Below are positions 24,321 through 36,394 of a stretch of 64,000 nucleotides of DNA, one piece after another. How positions within the stretch are numbered: the stretch's first letter is position 1; each line of letters opens with the position of its first letter. The stretch is taken from assembly GCA_037954325.1 (NCBI GenBank), contig JBBMNZ010000027.1, positions 11,475,001 through 11,539,000 on the forward strand, given 5' to 3'. The notes under the pieces were generated by a model, which was not told the origin of the DNA, made no database searches, and saw only the letters and a list, made by a program, of their open reading frames with translations. The position numbers and the translations under genes were made by a program. The DNA is from Fistularia commersonii. Its lineage: Eukaryota; Chordata; Actinopteri; Syngnathiformes; Fistulariidae.

Positions 24321-25645
24321 GGGTAAACTGTCCGTCGGAGGGCCCCCCCCCCTTCCCCGCCGCCACTCCAGCGCCAATATGATAATCCATTCTCCGTCCT
24401 GGGGTTTCCTTCCCCAGCGCCTGTGTCTCCACTCTGCCATACAAAACCAGATTGGATTCGCTTAACCTTTCCAGGACTTTGATCAAATGAGCTCACAGAG
24501 CAATAACATTTACATTGACCCCAGCCGCCGCCGCCGCCGCCGCCGCCGCCATCCCTCCTCCCCCCCAGATCCGCCTGTAGCACCACCACTGCCCATAACC
24601 CATAATCAATAATCGGTGATGACCGGGGAGTTAAAAGCGAGAGGGGATGTGTGTGTGTGTGTGTGTGTGTGCGTGGGATGTATTCTGTCACACAATGAGG
24701 AGAAAAGAGTGTGTGCGACACATATGTGCGTGACCAAATCCTCGGAAAACAGGGAGTGACAGGCTGGGTGAGCGGAGGAGAGGGAGACGTCGCCCCGATA
24801 CCACTTCCTGTTTTGTACATCTTGAAGTATACAAATGTATTCAACTGAGTGGATCCCATTTATTATGAAAGTAGATTAATATCCTTGATGTGCGTTGAAA
24901 AGATTTCCATCTACGCCGCTCGTTCCGCTGTCAGACGCAGGGCTGCAGGAATGATAGGGAGAAAGAGCCGGGGAGCAAGAGAGGGAGAGAACAAGGAGGG
25001 GAATATAAAGAGAGAGGAAAAAAGAGAGAGAGAGAGAGAGAGGAAAAGGGAGTGCAGCGAAATCTCTTTGCATCCACGGTGGCTTTTGAAGTTGTGAGAT
25101 GAGCAGCCACAGAAGTCAGGAAAGTGACAAATTAGGGAAAAAGCTGTACTGTGCAAGCAGAGCTGCTAAATCAATTAAAGTCATGCCGAGTGCATACATT
25201 AACATCAATGGCACACACACGCACACACACACACGCACACACACACACAGGACAGGAAAGAAAGTGCTCATAGGCTCGTCGCTGTCGCTTCTCCCCCACA
25301 GTGAAATAAGGAGAGATTAAAAAAAAAAAAAAAAGAAGAAGAAGAAGAAGAAGGAGCCACACCGGTATTTAAAATATTCTGCATAAAGCCAAGACTCCCC
25401 GTCTATTGTCAGCCAGCCGGATGCTATTCATTGTTGCTAGTTTAAGGAAATGTCACTATTGTATGATAGTCATGATAGCCGGCTCTCGGGGGGGGGAACC
25501 GAGAGGGGGGGCGGCGGGCCGCGAGCCGGGCAGGTCAGCGCGGCCTGGATCCCCCCGGGGGAGGCTGAAACCTTTAAGTTAATGTCCTTCCAGCACCTTC
25601 CAGAAACCACCTTTTACCTTACACATAATACAGTAGACCTCCAAT

Positions 25646-25684
<39 letters not shown>

Positions 25685-25974
25685 TTATACAGCAGCCTGC
25701 CTGTTTGTTTCTATCAAGGAACCAAATGAATTCATGAGGTACTGGTTTGGAGATGGAGAGGTGAGGGGGAAAAAAAAAAAAGAAGAAGAAAGCGAGCGAG
25801 CAAGTGGACTTGTTTTGTTTTTTGGGTTATTTATCTATTTATTTATGTATTTTATCAGAATGCCATTCAAATGGCGGGGCGAGCATTTGCATGACAACGG
25901 GCCCGAGGAGCAGCGAGGGAGCCCTGGGGAGAGGCAGGATCCATAAACAGGAGATAGTCCAACCATATTGGAAT

Positions 25975-25978
<4 letters not shown>

Positions 25979-26023
<45 letters not shown>
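25979..26023. repeat. (CA)n microsatellite
   Basis: About 22 perfect CA units, one of the longest runs in the window. Confidence 0.98.
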
Positions 26024-26026
<3 letters not shown>

Positions 26027-26845
26027 CATAATGTATACGCGGGGCTGGCCGATCCCACGACCGCGGGTGCTAAATATGACAATAAAGACGGGAACCCCGG
26101 CTGTTTGTAAAGGATAAAACAGCAGCGTGTAGCAAAAACACTGCGTCATCTCATAAAGCCTATGTGAGGGGACGCGTCTTTGTTTATCTTAAAAAAAATA
26201 TCCCCGCAGTGATACGAGCGGTTTGAAAAAAATAAAATAAACAAGAATAATATTAGTGCTGCAGGAGGAGACAAAATCTGAATAAATAAGACGGCGAAAA
26301 CAGCAGCGGCGCGCGGTTCTGCAGGTCACTCTTATTTCGCTGAATTACGCCTCACTGTCGATCGGCCGCTTCAAAATGTAAAATATATGCAATGAGGGAA
26401 TGCTGGCGGGGCGGGACGGGGGGTAATTTAAATAACTCAAAGTAGTTTCGCAGAAATGTGTTTTAATCTAGCTGCAAAGAGCCGCCGCTATCACAACCTG
26501 CAAAAGGAAAATCTATCAGTCACGTCCGCAAAGTGCTTTTCATCAGCATATCAGAGGTCGATGCGCGGGTGTAAATATTGCTTGCGAGAGCAATAACGTT
26601 GTCTTTCATCACAACGGTGAATCATCGCGTCCGTGCATTTGTCGCGCGTCGGTTGCGTATGGATCGCGCCGGAAGAAATTAACGACTCGCGCGCCCACGC
26701 AACGCATGAGCAGAGTCATATTTCTTGAGCAGGGCCGGTATTTAGGGGCGACGGTTTCAGCACGGTTTAAAACAAACAAACAAAAAAAACTCCTTTTGCT
26801 TTCTTTGCTGTGTGATGCTAAATTTCCATGGCACGACAGACATCT

Positions 26846-26891
<46 letters not shown>

Positions 26892-26895
26892 GCAC
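26846..26895. repeat. (CA)n microsatellite
   Basis: About 20 perfect CA units with GCAC interruptions at the right end. Confidence 0.98.
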
Positions 26896-27389
26896 GGACA
26901 GCATTAGAGAAAGATGCAGACATGGCCGTCGAGAGAGCGAGAAAGACCTCACATTTCACTGATGCCCTTTTCTAAATACGGGTCCAAATCACACACTTCA
27001 TCTGGGCCCCCGAGGTGGAGCTCTGGATGAGTTTAGCCGTAACCCATCTCGACCCCCCCCTCCCACTCCCACTCCCACTCCCACCCTCCACCAGGCTGTT
27101 TGACTGCGTGAGAGAGAGGAGGGGGTGGGGGGGGTTGAGCGAGAGAGACTGCGACTGCAGCTGAGTGGCGGCGGCAGAACTTGCTCTCCTCCAGCCTCCT
27201 GTCTTTATCCCCGCCTGAGCATTAGATGTGATTACTGCTCAGAGCTCGACACTGACAGAGACAGAGAGCTCCCAGAGACAGCGGGAACGGGCGAGAGACA
27301 TAAAGAGACAGTGAGGAAGAGCGGGAGAGAGAGCGAGGTAAAGGGAGAGGAGGCCGCTCTGCTCGCCGCCACGCTACGGTGAGGCAAGA

Positions 27390-27403
27390 GTGCCCCCTGC
27401 TGC
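27390..27403 (-). promoter_or_regulatory. CTCF-like motif
   Basis: GTGCCCCCTGCTGC matches 13 of 14 positions of the inverted CTCF core consensus (SYGCCMYCTRSTGG). It lies 0.6 kb from FTO exon 7, beside a GA/GC-rich stretch (27105-27380) that looks promoter-like. Motif only; binding is not shown. Confidence 0.35.
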
Positions 27404-27688
27404 TTCTGCTGTCTGAGTGTCAAACATACATTGACATACACGTGCACGCACCTACACACACATTGTAACCGCGCTATGCGGAAATGACTGAGGAGACGCT
27501 AGACCGAGCATACATGTACGCTTGTGTGTGCTGTTTAGCTAACCGTGCATTTGCTGTTGACTTAATTGCGAGCGTGTGGTTACCGAGCGCTTCCTCCGGA
27601 GCGGCGTCGACCGAATAACCGCGTGCCCGCGTCCTTCTCCACGTGGAAAATGATAGACTTTCCCGCCGCGCCGATTACGCGAGCGATG

Positions 27689-27702
27689 CCGCCCTCTGGT
27701 AA
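27689..27702 (-). promoter_or_regulatory. CTCF-like motif, weaker
   Basis: CCGCCCTCTGGTAA matches 12 of 14 positions of the same consensus in the same orientation, 300 bp from the preceding site. Confidence 0.25.
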
Positions 27703-28006
27703 CGTGCGGCGGCGAAAAATTTGAGACAATCGAGCATGTGAGTTGAGACGCGGCCTCCCCGGCGTGGAGCTTCACCGTTCAAAACACACACGAGGCGCGT
27801 CGAGTGTTTCTAAAGGTGAAAACAATTATCTTGCTATGATACTATCATTATGGTAATTATTACAGTTTTAACTTTAGTGTCTGACAATACCTTACAAATA
27901 TGTTTATCTTGCAAAAAACAGATAAAATCATACTGAATATTTTATCTATAATCTTTTTAAGCCTATCTTTTAGTGCTCAGGTGTGGTGTCTGTCAGGAGT
28001 TGTTAC

Positions 28007-28126
28007 CATGGTCTCCATCAGCCTCCAGTCCTTTTCTAGCTGCTCCATCGGTCGAGTCCACCAGCTGCAGAACCGGTTGTAGCGCTGGCCCTGGAACCAG
28101 TACTGCCGCAGCCACTCGAACTCCAC
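28007..28126 (-). CDS. fto: FTO coding exon 7 (C-terminal helical domain)
   Basis: This 120-bp phase 0-0 exon encodes 40 residues starting VEFEWLRQYWFQGQRYNRF and ending WRLMETM. Human FTO reads VEFEWLRQFWFQGNRYRKC at the same place. The acceptor is TGTGTGCAG and the donor ATG|GTAACA. A short CA run sits directly upstream of the acceptor, so the usual pyrimidine tract is read as TGTG on the transcript strand. Joining to exon 8 keeps exactly the human spacing. Confidence 0.95.
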
Positions 28127-31097
28127 CTGCACACACACACACAGATCGCATAAATGAAACCGACAGTACAAAAATAACTTGAACGCATTTCGCCAGGAAA
28201 AACAAACCAATCCGTTTTTTTATTTTCAATTTCCACATTGAAGGATTTCATTTTCCGAGCTCTTCTGCTTGTCTTTTATTAGCATTAAACAGGCAAAATG
28301 AAAAAAAAAAATAAAAATGAAATAAAAACCCCGCAGGCTCAGTTTTCACCCAAACCTTCTGTCAAAGACTGGAAAACAGGTCCGGAGGAGGAACCACCGC
28401 ATTTTTTGGGAGCGATCGGCGAAACACCCAGAGGCCTGGCGGCTCTTCGGCCCGCGCCGTCAGCGCAGTTTGCTATTATAACTTATAATTGTCAAAGAAA
28501 AAAAAAATAAAGATGGTGCTGACAGGCCGAGCGACGGAGATGAAATATTAAACCGGGATATAATCCTGAAGACATTTTTAAGGACAAGAAGAGCACGTGT
28601 CGGGGGCGAAAATTCTTATGAATCCAATTTAATGTGCGTGTCACCAAAAAGTCGCTTGAGAATACGACCTTTTTGAATTAAAGACAAAGGCGGGGGGGGG
28701 GGTTCAGTCACATTTTCAGCTGGAATATGAAATGACGTTATTTCCTTTTTATTTATTTTGTTTTTTTTATTTGTACATTTCTATTTGTAATAAAACACTC
28801 ATATCCTTGGATGACATAAATAAATATGTACGTCTAAAACACTGTATCTGTGTGATTTTTTTTTTTTTCAGATGACGAAAAAGATATATTTTCACTGAGG
28901 TATCTTTTCGTTGCTTTTAAGCGTTGCATATTTTATGTGCCAGACTATTTTCAGGGCTTTTTTTTTTTTTTTTTTTGGAATACATTTTTTATTCTTTCAT
29001 TTCTATGAGGTCCCTGAAATGGAAAACACAAGAATATCGACATGTAGCACAAAAAAAAAAAAAAAAAAAAAAAAAAAACTTCTAATACAAACAATATAAA
29101 TGTTGCTCATCTCAGCACAGTAATCACAAGTTCACACACACACACACACACCTTCCAGTCAGCACACCTGAAAACTCCGCCCTCGTCCTCCTCCCCCCTC
29201 CCGTCTGGATATGACAGTCTCGGCTGCCGAGCCGCTCCCCCTCTCCACCTCCGCTGGGAGTGTTTTTTATATTTATTTTTTTATTTATTTTTTTTGTTTC
29301 CTGCTCTTTTGAAGTGCTGATTTTAATCCTCGCATCAAGGCTTCCTATAGCCAGGTGTAGCCTATCTATTTCTAAGTGCGCCCCTTTTTTTATTTTCTTC
29401 TTCTTTAATTCGCATGCGTCGACGTGTGTGTGTGTGTGTGTGCGCTCTGGCGCGCTTCTTGTCTACACAGGCGAGCGGCTGGCTTTGTTAGCATCTGTGC
29501 ATTAATGTTGCCAATGCAAGCGCGCGTGTCAAAGAGCGACCCGGCCGCCGCCGATTCCAGGCGCCGTGAGGTGCCCCCGCCCCCCCAAAACGTCCTACAA
29601 AAGCATCACCCGCCCGAAAAACAACGCGGGCGCCGTTCTCGTTTTGACAGACAACTGTACGCGATGAAGTGCAAGCGCACACAAAGGCCTCCCATATCAA
29701 ATGGGACAGAGAGCTATTGTTCGTTTTTATGTGAAAAAAAAAAACATTTTTGTTTACAGTTCTGCTTTAAAGGAGCATTAGCCTCGTGCGCGGCAGACCC
29801 TGCCTCCCGCTGCGAGCTCCGGCGGGGGTCCCTTTACGTGAAACCCCCTTTTCTACTATTTTAGCGTTAATATTTCAAATCGGTCTACGGAAGCCGTCCC
29901 CTGCCGGCAAACATCGTGCAGTCAAACTGTTTTTCGCGGGAAACTTCCAAGAAACTGAATTCAAAATGGTTTATTTCGAAGAATCAGACTGACGACGGAG
30001 CGTTGAGATTGTTTTCTTTTTTTGCTTAATGTTTTCTGGAGCATTTAATTCAAAATTGCTGCTCCTTTTTTCGAGGACGCGCTCTATGAAATCACGATAT
30101 ACATCGAAAATCTGTTTTCTGCATGAACACAAGTCTTCTACTAAATATCCAGTTGTGTAATATTGCACCGTTTAAACTCATGAATTTGAAGTTGTTTATT
30201 CCCCTGTGTGTGTTTGCAGAACATTCGCCACTTGCCTCTAAAGCAGTCGGATCCCGCCGGGCGCCATCGGGGGAGAAAACGCCCCCAAAGCACCCTTTAT
30301 CCTCCCTTCCGCCACTTCCAAATCCACTTCCCTTCGATCGGCGTGGCTCGAAAGACATCGCGACGCTCCTCCGATTGCCCGCCTGTCCTTCAGCGAGAAG
30401 AAACCGACCCCCTGCTTTGAGCCAAAATGGCCGCCGGTTCCCCCCTTCCCACCCCAAGGGTCACCTAAAGGAAACCGACCGGGGGAGGAAGTCGGGACTA
30501 AATGCCGAGCAATCCGGGCGAACAGATTGAAAGGGTGCGTAAAAGACAGAGAGGTTGTTAGAGCTAGTTTTTCCCAGCTAAGACGGAGCGGGAGGGAGTA
30601 AGAAAGGAGGGGTTACCGGCTCCCCCGCGGCGGTCGCTGTCATCTCTCCTGGTGATGGACACAGTAGCTGCACATTAGCCCCACATTAGTCGACCGCTTG
30701 CCCACTGTGGCAATTCTGGAGTTAAAGAGAAGGACCCCCCCGCCCCCCCTCCCGTTGGCCCTTCTCCCCATTTAACGAGGCACAATTTTTTTCCACACCT
30801 TGATGGCGCTCCCTCAGCGGGCCCAATCAATTTCCGGGGTTGGGGCCCCCGAGGTGGGAGCTGATGAGAGTGTGATCGATCCTGCCGTCCTCTGTTTACC
30901 TTCCGAGCACATCAACCCCGACCCCCACCTGCTCCCGGACCAATGTCCGGCCACAAACAGGGATCCCCATCACACACACACACACACACACACAGGCGGC
31001 AGAGCGGTCACACACAGGATGCATCCGGATTTCTGTCTCCAACCCTGAAAAGAGACGGCGTGGAACCCTACATATCGTGGACCCTCACTTTTCGTTA

Positions 31098-31891
31098 TAC
31101 AGTATACCCTTGTTTTCTGCGGGGGTTACATTGCAAAATACATATTTTATTGCCTGTTTATATATTGTACAGTTATTTAATTGCCTATCTGTATATTTCA
31201 TATATATTGTCTATTTTATACAGTTTTATATTTGTATTTTGTCCAGGACTACAGATGGAAATTAGCTATGAGCTATAATCTGGTACAAACATCTCTGCCT
31301 CTGTGCTTAATGTATTTGCACACTGTCCTAATAAACTTCTAAACAAACAAACAAACAAACGTTCCAAAAAGAACCTGTGATTGGCAAAATCCATGAAGTA
31401 GAAATCTTTTTTTTTTTTTTTTACAATTATTATACAATTGAATACTCTATTTTACATTGCTGCTGTCGTCCTTATGATTTTTTCTTCCTTCTTTATGGAA
31501 TGAACAGAGGGTTCGTTAATTCTGACCTACAGCCGCATAGCTTTTACCTTCCCTTAGCATGTCCAAGTTTAACTTTATCTGCGATAGATAGCATCTTCCT
31601 CTGCCTTTTGGGCCCTGCCGCAGGTGCTTTTGTCGCTCCAGAGCGCTTTGTCAACATTATGGGTTTTAGAGAAACTTGAAATCGCAAGAGAATTTGCACG
31701 TACGTAATGTAAATTTGGCAAGCTGTTTTGCGTACGTGTACATATTAAACTGCAACGTAATTGACGCACAGGTAGAGAAGAAGCGGAGTGACTTTTTAGC
31801 CAATCGGAATGCAGAACGCAATGCACGATGCAAATCCGTGAAGTAGCGAAACCGTGAAAAGTAAACCGCGTTATAGTGAAGGATCACTGTA
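31098..31891. mobile_element. Inner Tigger-like MITE inserted in the outer MITE
   Basis: It begins TACAGTATACCC and ends GGATCACTGTA, the inverted ends of a common fish MITE whose end region reads CGCGGGGGTTACGTTCC and GCGAAGTAGCG. It is itself split by a LINE 3' end at about 31140-31360. Flanking TA dinucleotides fit TA-targeting transposition. Confidence 0.7.
31140..31360 (+). mobile_element. LINE 3' end nested in the inner MITE
   Basis: It contains GACTACAGATGGAAATTAGC, TATTTGCACACTGTCC and AATAAACTTCTAAACAAAC with an (AAAC)n tail at 31341-31360. This layout is typical of 3' UTRs of L2/Rex1-type fish LINEs. Its 5' border is not sharp. Confidence 0.6.
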
Positions 31892-32497
31892 TTCCAAGAC
31901 TCACCGTCAAAAGTGAATTTCCACAAAGTAGACAGGTGATAATTTTGATGTTATTTACAGATATATTTAACGCTCAACGAACCTCACTCAACCCTTTAAG
32001 AACCTCTTGCAAACTGAGCAAACACTCTCACAAACTAAATAGCACAAAGTGGACACGTACACGTACACAGTAGCGAAGTGGACCAGGACCTTGTATGCCG
32101 TGCACAACCTACAAGGAGATCAGCTGCTTCTCTCCATGAACCAATCAGCATGAGGAACAAAACAACATGCTCAATCAACCAATAGCATGCCAAGGACGGA
32201 TCTACTTATTCCGTACGATACCTGGCATGGGTAAGGAGTATTTATTTTATGAAATTAATTTTAGTTTAATTTTACTATATTTGTTACTGTTTTTTTTTCT
32301 CTTCCTTGGTTAGAATATGGCTATTTCATCACAAAAAAAATCCAATACTGCAAAGAAACGCCGAAGAGCAATAAATCACGAGAACCTAGTTACGAAAAAA
32401 AATCCTCGAAGTAGCGACGGGCGCGACAGCCGAACCGCAAAGTAACGAGTCTCCACTGTATATAACTGATATTGTTAGACGTAATCATTTAAAATGT

Positions 32498-32815
32498 TAT
32501 AGGGGCGGCATAGCAATTAGCACCTCCACCTCACAGAAAGAAGGTCCCTGGTTCAATTCCCACAGCGGTTTAAGTCCTGCTTGTTCTCCGTGAGTCTGCT
32601 TGGATCTCCTCCAGGTTCATCCAGCAGTCCAAAAAACATGCAGGAGGTTCACTGGAGACATGTTTAAGAGAGCGGATGGTTGTATGTCTCTATATGTGGC
32701 CCTGCGATGGATTCGGGGTGAACGCCGCCGCTCCAATGACAGCTGGGATAGGCTCCATCACCCCCACGACCCTGACTGCAGGGTAAGCGGTATGGATAAT
32801 GAATGAATGAATGTA
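32498..32815 (+). mobile_element. tRNA-type SINE-like repeat with (GAAT)n tail
   Basis: It opens AGGGGCGGCATAGCAATTAG, with a box B-like GGTTCAATTCCCACAGC. It continues with AACATGCAGGAGGTTC and TGTGGCCCTGCGATGG, then GACAGCTGGGATAGGCTCCA, and ends in a (GAAT)n tail at 32801-32824. It is the fullest copy in the window and abuts the nested MITE complex. Confidence 0.7.
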
Positions 32816-34279
32816 TGAATGAATATTTAATTCTACAGAGCTGAGAACTGGTGAAACATGTTTTGATTTTGGAGCCATCCCGCTATTTCATTTAACATTT
32901 CTGAATAGCAGAATATAACGTGTATAGTCTGGTTGGCGCAGGATCGCTAGCAAAGAGGAAAAAAAAAAAATCCATATATTTTGTTTTCAGCTGGGATTTA
33001 CAAGATTACAATGATATTTCTACTATAAACCCCTCAGGTAAGGTGTTTGAAATCAGAGCAAAGACCTTGGAAGGTCACACACACCTGCTTCCAAACAGTT
33101 TACTTTCTGCCAGAACATGTGGGAAAACCTCGTCCCTCCCTTCAATATTTACCGTGGGGGAGGGCAAGGGGGGGGGCTGGCATCATTAGAGGGGGTCCCT
33201 GAGGGCACACTGTCACACACCCACCTGGGAAGTGACACAGTAGCTTTAAATGAGACAAGACGTTTGCATCTGGGATTAGCATTTCAAAGCCGAACATGCG
33301 CGCGAAGGCCGTGTGGCGACGGCGTGTTGGACCCCGCCCCGAAGACAGGAGGCAGGATTAAAAGGAGACGGCGAGAGGGCCCGCGTTTAACAAACAGGTG
33401 GGGACTTGGGTTTTATTCATTTCTGTCAAACATCAACCGCGACTTTAACTCAACGTCCCGGCGCATCGTCTGACAAGCATCTCCCCAGACCTGATTGCAC
33501 CGCGTTGCACAATAAGCAGGTTGCTGTTTAGCATTTTTTTTTTTTTTTTTTTTTTTAGGCGGAAAAAGCCGAGAAGGTGTCGCTCAGGTCACGGATGTTT
33601 GTGCCTCTCAGACTTGTTCGCTCCTCGGTCGTCCATGTCAAACACAGCTGGGCGCCCCGCGCGCCCGCCGAAGTGGACCGGCGGCATAAATAACACGGGG
33701 AACAGTACATCATTAAAGTGGGTGTTCTGCTCTCGTGGGCGACTCCAAACAAATGGCCACATCGATCATTGCAACTGCCAGGTAGGGTGGGCCGCGCCTC
33801 CGAGAGCGACCGCCTCGCTTACACATACATAAACACCCACCTGCTCTTTTTTTTCTTTTTTTTTTTAATTTTTATAAATAGCGCCGCATTTTCCTGAATA
33901 AACCCGTCCCGCCCTCCTGTGCTTTGTAATCCTGTGGCGAAGGAGCGGGCGCTGCTAGCAAGTGTAGCGCAACACACCCCTCTCGAAGAGACGGCGCCAT
34001 TGTTCGGCGGCGTTGAATAATTAATATTGTCTCCAACCTTTAAACAACCTTACGTCAGGCTCATCCGTCATGGCGTCCCGCCGATGGGCCCGGTTGCTAG
34101 CGTAGGCTAGCGCGTGCGCGGCGGGCCCGAGGGTGCGCAAGGGGGGAGAGGTGAAGTGCTATATTAACTGCTGGCCCGCGGCGAGCTAACACGAGGGGGC
34201 TGCCGGTGCCCCCTCGTGTTTCTCTCTCGTGACCCCACTCGAGCCTTCAATACCCCAAGCCAGCATCACTCATTGTTGA

Positions 34280-34440
34280 GAGTGAAAAGGGGTTAGGGGA
34301 GGGGAGCGGGGGCCCGACTCCATCTTTAGATAACATATGGGGCGGCTATTGCCTTACAATCCATCACAGGCCGGGACAAATGAGAACAACCTGGATTCCA
34401 GATTGGAGGCATTTCCCAGAGCAGAAACAACCAGGTAAGT
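34280..34440. promoter_or_regulatory. Candidate conserved noncoding element in intron 6
   Basis: Unique sequence with CTTTAGATAACATATGG (GATA-like and E-box), ATTGCCTTACAATCCATC (C/EBP-like), GGGACAAATGAGAACAACC and ATTTCCCAGAGCAGAAAC. It contrasts with the CpG-rich DNA on both sides. Confidence 0.3.
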
Positions 34441-35211
34441 AGAAGGCGGAGAGCTGGGAGGCTCTACTCGTGCAGTTTACAGAGCTTTAACCCGCCGTCC
34501 GAGGACTCCCGGGGTGCAGACGGGACTGCGGCGGGGCTCCATCAAACCGAGGTTCAGTTCTGAGACGCGACGTTTTCGGGCGAAATCAAACGTCGCCGTG
34601 CAACACGTTTGTTGGAAAGGACGCTCTGCCGGGCGCTAAGCGGGGAGGAATGGATGGACGCGTATGTAATCCTCAGGCCGGGCTAAACGCGCGAAAAAAC
34701 TTTTGTCAGCGTGATCCGCGAAGAACCAGCGTTTCTATTGTTGTTCCGTTGTCATATTTGCAGATGTTGCTTGAAGCCTCCTCGGCGCCAGATGGGCCGG
34801 GATTACAACGCAAAAGTGTCAAGCAGGTTCATGATCACAGAAATACATATTAGAAATTACAAAGGCTCCTATTGTCTTAACAATTACTGTCAAATACAGC
34901 CAAACACATTCATCTGGTACCAAAATAAACTTCAAATATTTTTTTTTTGTAGTTATCTGTTTTCACTTTGACTTTAAAGGGTCTTTTTTCTGTTGAAAAC
35001 AATCGGACTCCTCGCGGCGGCACAGTAAAACAAGAGGGATGCTTTTGTCTTAATAAATAAAGTCTCCAGTACAGAGAGTGAGATCGGAGGATGACTTCCG
35101 CCGCCGCCATTTACCCCCCCCCCGCCGCTACCGTTAAAAATACCGGCAGATGGGCATAGCCGTACGCACGTCCGGACACACACGCGTGAACACACACCCC
35201 GATGTCCTCAC

Positions 35212-35355
35212 CTCATTGTGAATCTCCTCGCAGTGCTGCAGCGTGGCCGGCCGCAGGGCCAGCAGGCTGTGGGAGCCGGTCTCCGGGTCGGTGTGCAGGT
35301 TGGACAGGGCCTCCTGGCACCGCGACTGGATGTAGGTCAGGGTCCCACTAGAGCA
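35212..35355 (-). CDS. fto: FTO coding exon 6 (start of C-terminal domain)
   Basis: This 144-bp phase 0-0 exon encodes 48 residues, beginning CSSGTLTYIQSRCQEAL and ending LQHCEEIHNE. The human counterpart (CSTGTLDYILQRCQLAL to GEEIHNE) is also 48 residues. It covers the end of the catalytic fold and the start of the helical C-terminal domain that stabilises the N-terminal domain in FTO. The acceptor is CTGTCAG and the donor GTGAGG. Confidence 0.95.
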
Positions 35356-35587
35356 CTGACAGAGGAGGGGGAGGTACAGCAGTGTTACGCTAAAGAAGGA
35401 TGTGAACGGTTTGGGCATCGGCGCCATCATGTCACCGCCAAAGTGGTGTGTGTGTGTGTGTAGCATCAAGTCCTGACGTCTTGCACTTGATGGTGTTCGT
35501 CTTTTCCTTTCAGCTTTTTCCCTTCAGGAGAACCCTCGACTTCATTTCCTCTCTCATTACATCCATAAATTGTTCTTCCTCTAGACC

Positions 35588-35865
35588 AGGAGTGGGCAAT
35601 TATTTTGCCTGTCGTGCCACATTTCTTTTTAATTTTTATGCACGGGCCAACTAGTTATCATGTAAATTGCAATTTAAATACTTGAAATTTTTGGCATCTT
35701 ATTTCAACTTTACAATCATTAATGATCATATAAATGTAACATTATTTTGTATGTAATCATCCATAAAAAAATGGATATCTAGGTTCAATATTGACTGAAA
35801 ATACTTGGTGAAATATTCAAAGAAAATAGTTTGTCGAGCCGGATAAAAAAGCAAAACCGACCGAA
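35588..35865. mobile_element. hAT-type MITE
   Basis: It begins CAGGAGTGGGCAATTATTTT followed by GTGCCACATTTC and CACGGGCCAACTAG, and near the end reads TTGTCGAGCCGGAT. These are the usual end blocks of hAT (Charlie-like) nonautonomous fish elements. The right end is ill-defined because a LINE fragment follows. Confidence 0.55.
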
Positions 35866-35874
35866 AAATGCCCA

Positions 35875-36175
35875 GATCTGCTCAAGACCTCCAATTCCAG
35901 CATCCATCTACCAATATATTGACTCTCCCTCCTCTGCAGATGACCTGCATCTACAGAGGACCATCTCAGCCTGGTTTCTCTGACCTTCTCTCCAAAACAT
36001 CAAACTATCCGTCCTGGTCACTCCCAAAGAGAACCTCCACATCTTCATCTCTGCGACCTCCAGCTTTGCCTCCTCGCTTTTCCTCATTGTCACCGTTTCT
36101 AGACCACACAGCATCGCTGGTCTCAGCACTGTCTTGAACACCTTTGCCTTTCTTTTCAGTCTTGTATCGCATGGT
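35875..36175 (-). mobile_element. Degenerate RTE-like LINE fragment
   Basis: The minus strand encodes residues matching the young copy at 18942 (KVFKTVLRPAMLCGLETVT, EMKMWRFSLGVTRTDSL), but the ends are scrambled and the 3' tail is missing. It is an older copy of the same or a closely related family. Confidence 0.8.
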
Positions 36176-36394
36176 ACCGTTGGTGTTATCTTTGCAAAAT
36201 CAAGCAATCGTGTTTTTAAGATGGGTTTTCAATATGGCGGCTGCAGGTTATGGCGTGTAAGTCTTCCGCGAGCTCCATCCCTTTAAACCTCTGATGTGAG
36301 TTTTCTGCTCACAAATTTGTGACAGAATCATCCTGTCTGTTGAAATCTGTGCCTTGATTTTCAATTATATCCACACTCTGGGTCCCATTCATTC

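Larger units (their letters stand above)
6462..28006 (-). other. fto: FTO intron 7 (21.5 kb)
   Basis: This is by far the largest complete intron in the window. It is bounded by the donor of exon 7 and the acceptor of exon 8. It holds LINE and SINE-like pieces, a Penelope-like remnant, a possible antisense gene at 8475, a 195-bp tandem array, a piggyBac-type MITE, a young LINE, two adjacent MITEs and about ten CA/TG microsatellites. Between these are CpG-rich and unique AT-rich stretches without coding potential that I could recognise. Confidence 0.8.
31073..32460. mobile_element. Outer Tigger-like MITE, interrupted by a nested element
   Basis: The left piece (31073-31097, TATCGTGGACCCTCACTTTT) and the right piece (31892-32460, ending in CTCCACTGTA) match, in inverse orientation, a continuous copy at 53040-53691. 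Removing 31098-31891 restores collinearity with that copy. The right piece shares CAACCCTTTAAGAACCTC and GATATATT blocks with the 53-kb copy. Noncoding. Confidence 0.75.
28127..35211 (-). other. fto: FTO intron 6
   Basis: This intron carries a nested transposon complex at 31073-32460 and a SINE-like copy right after it. It also has CA microsatellites (29131, 30974), a 38-base A run near 29050, and a unique stretch at 34280-34440 that looks regulatory. No other exon was seen. Confidence 0.8.

Noticed and set aside
24245..24859. 204-codon minus-strand frame
   Set aside because: Built from a TG microsatellite, a (GGC)n run and unrelated sequence; no domain and no splice context.
27125..27382. 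GA-rich segment ending ACGCTACG|GTGAGG as a first exon on the plus strand
   Set aside because: It looks like a 5' UTR-type exon, but no promoter element or downstream exon could be tied to it.
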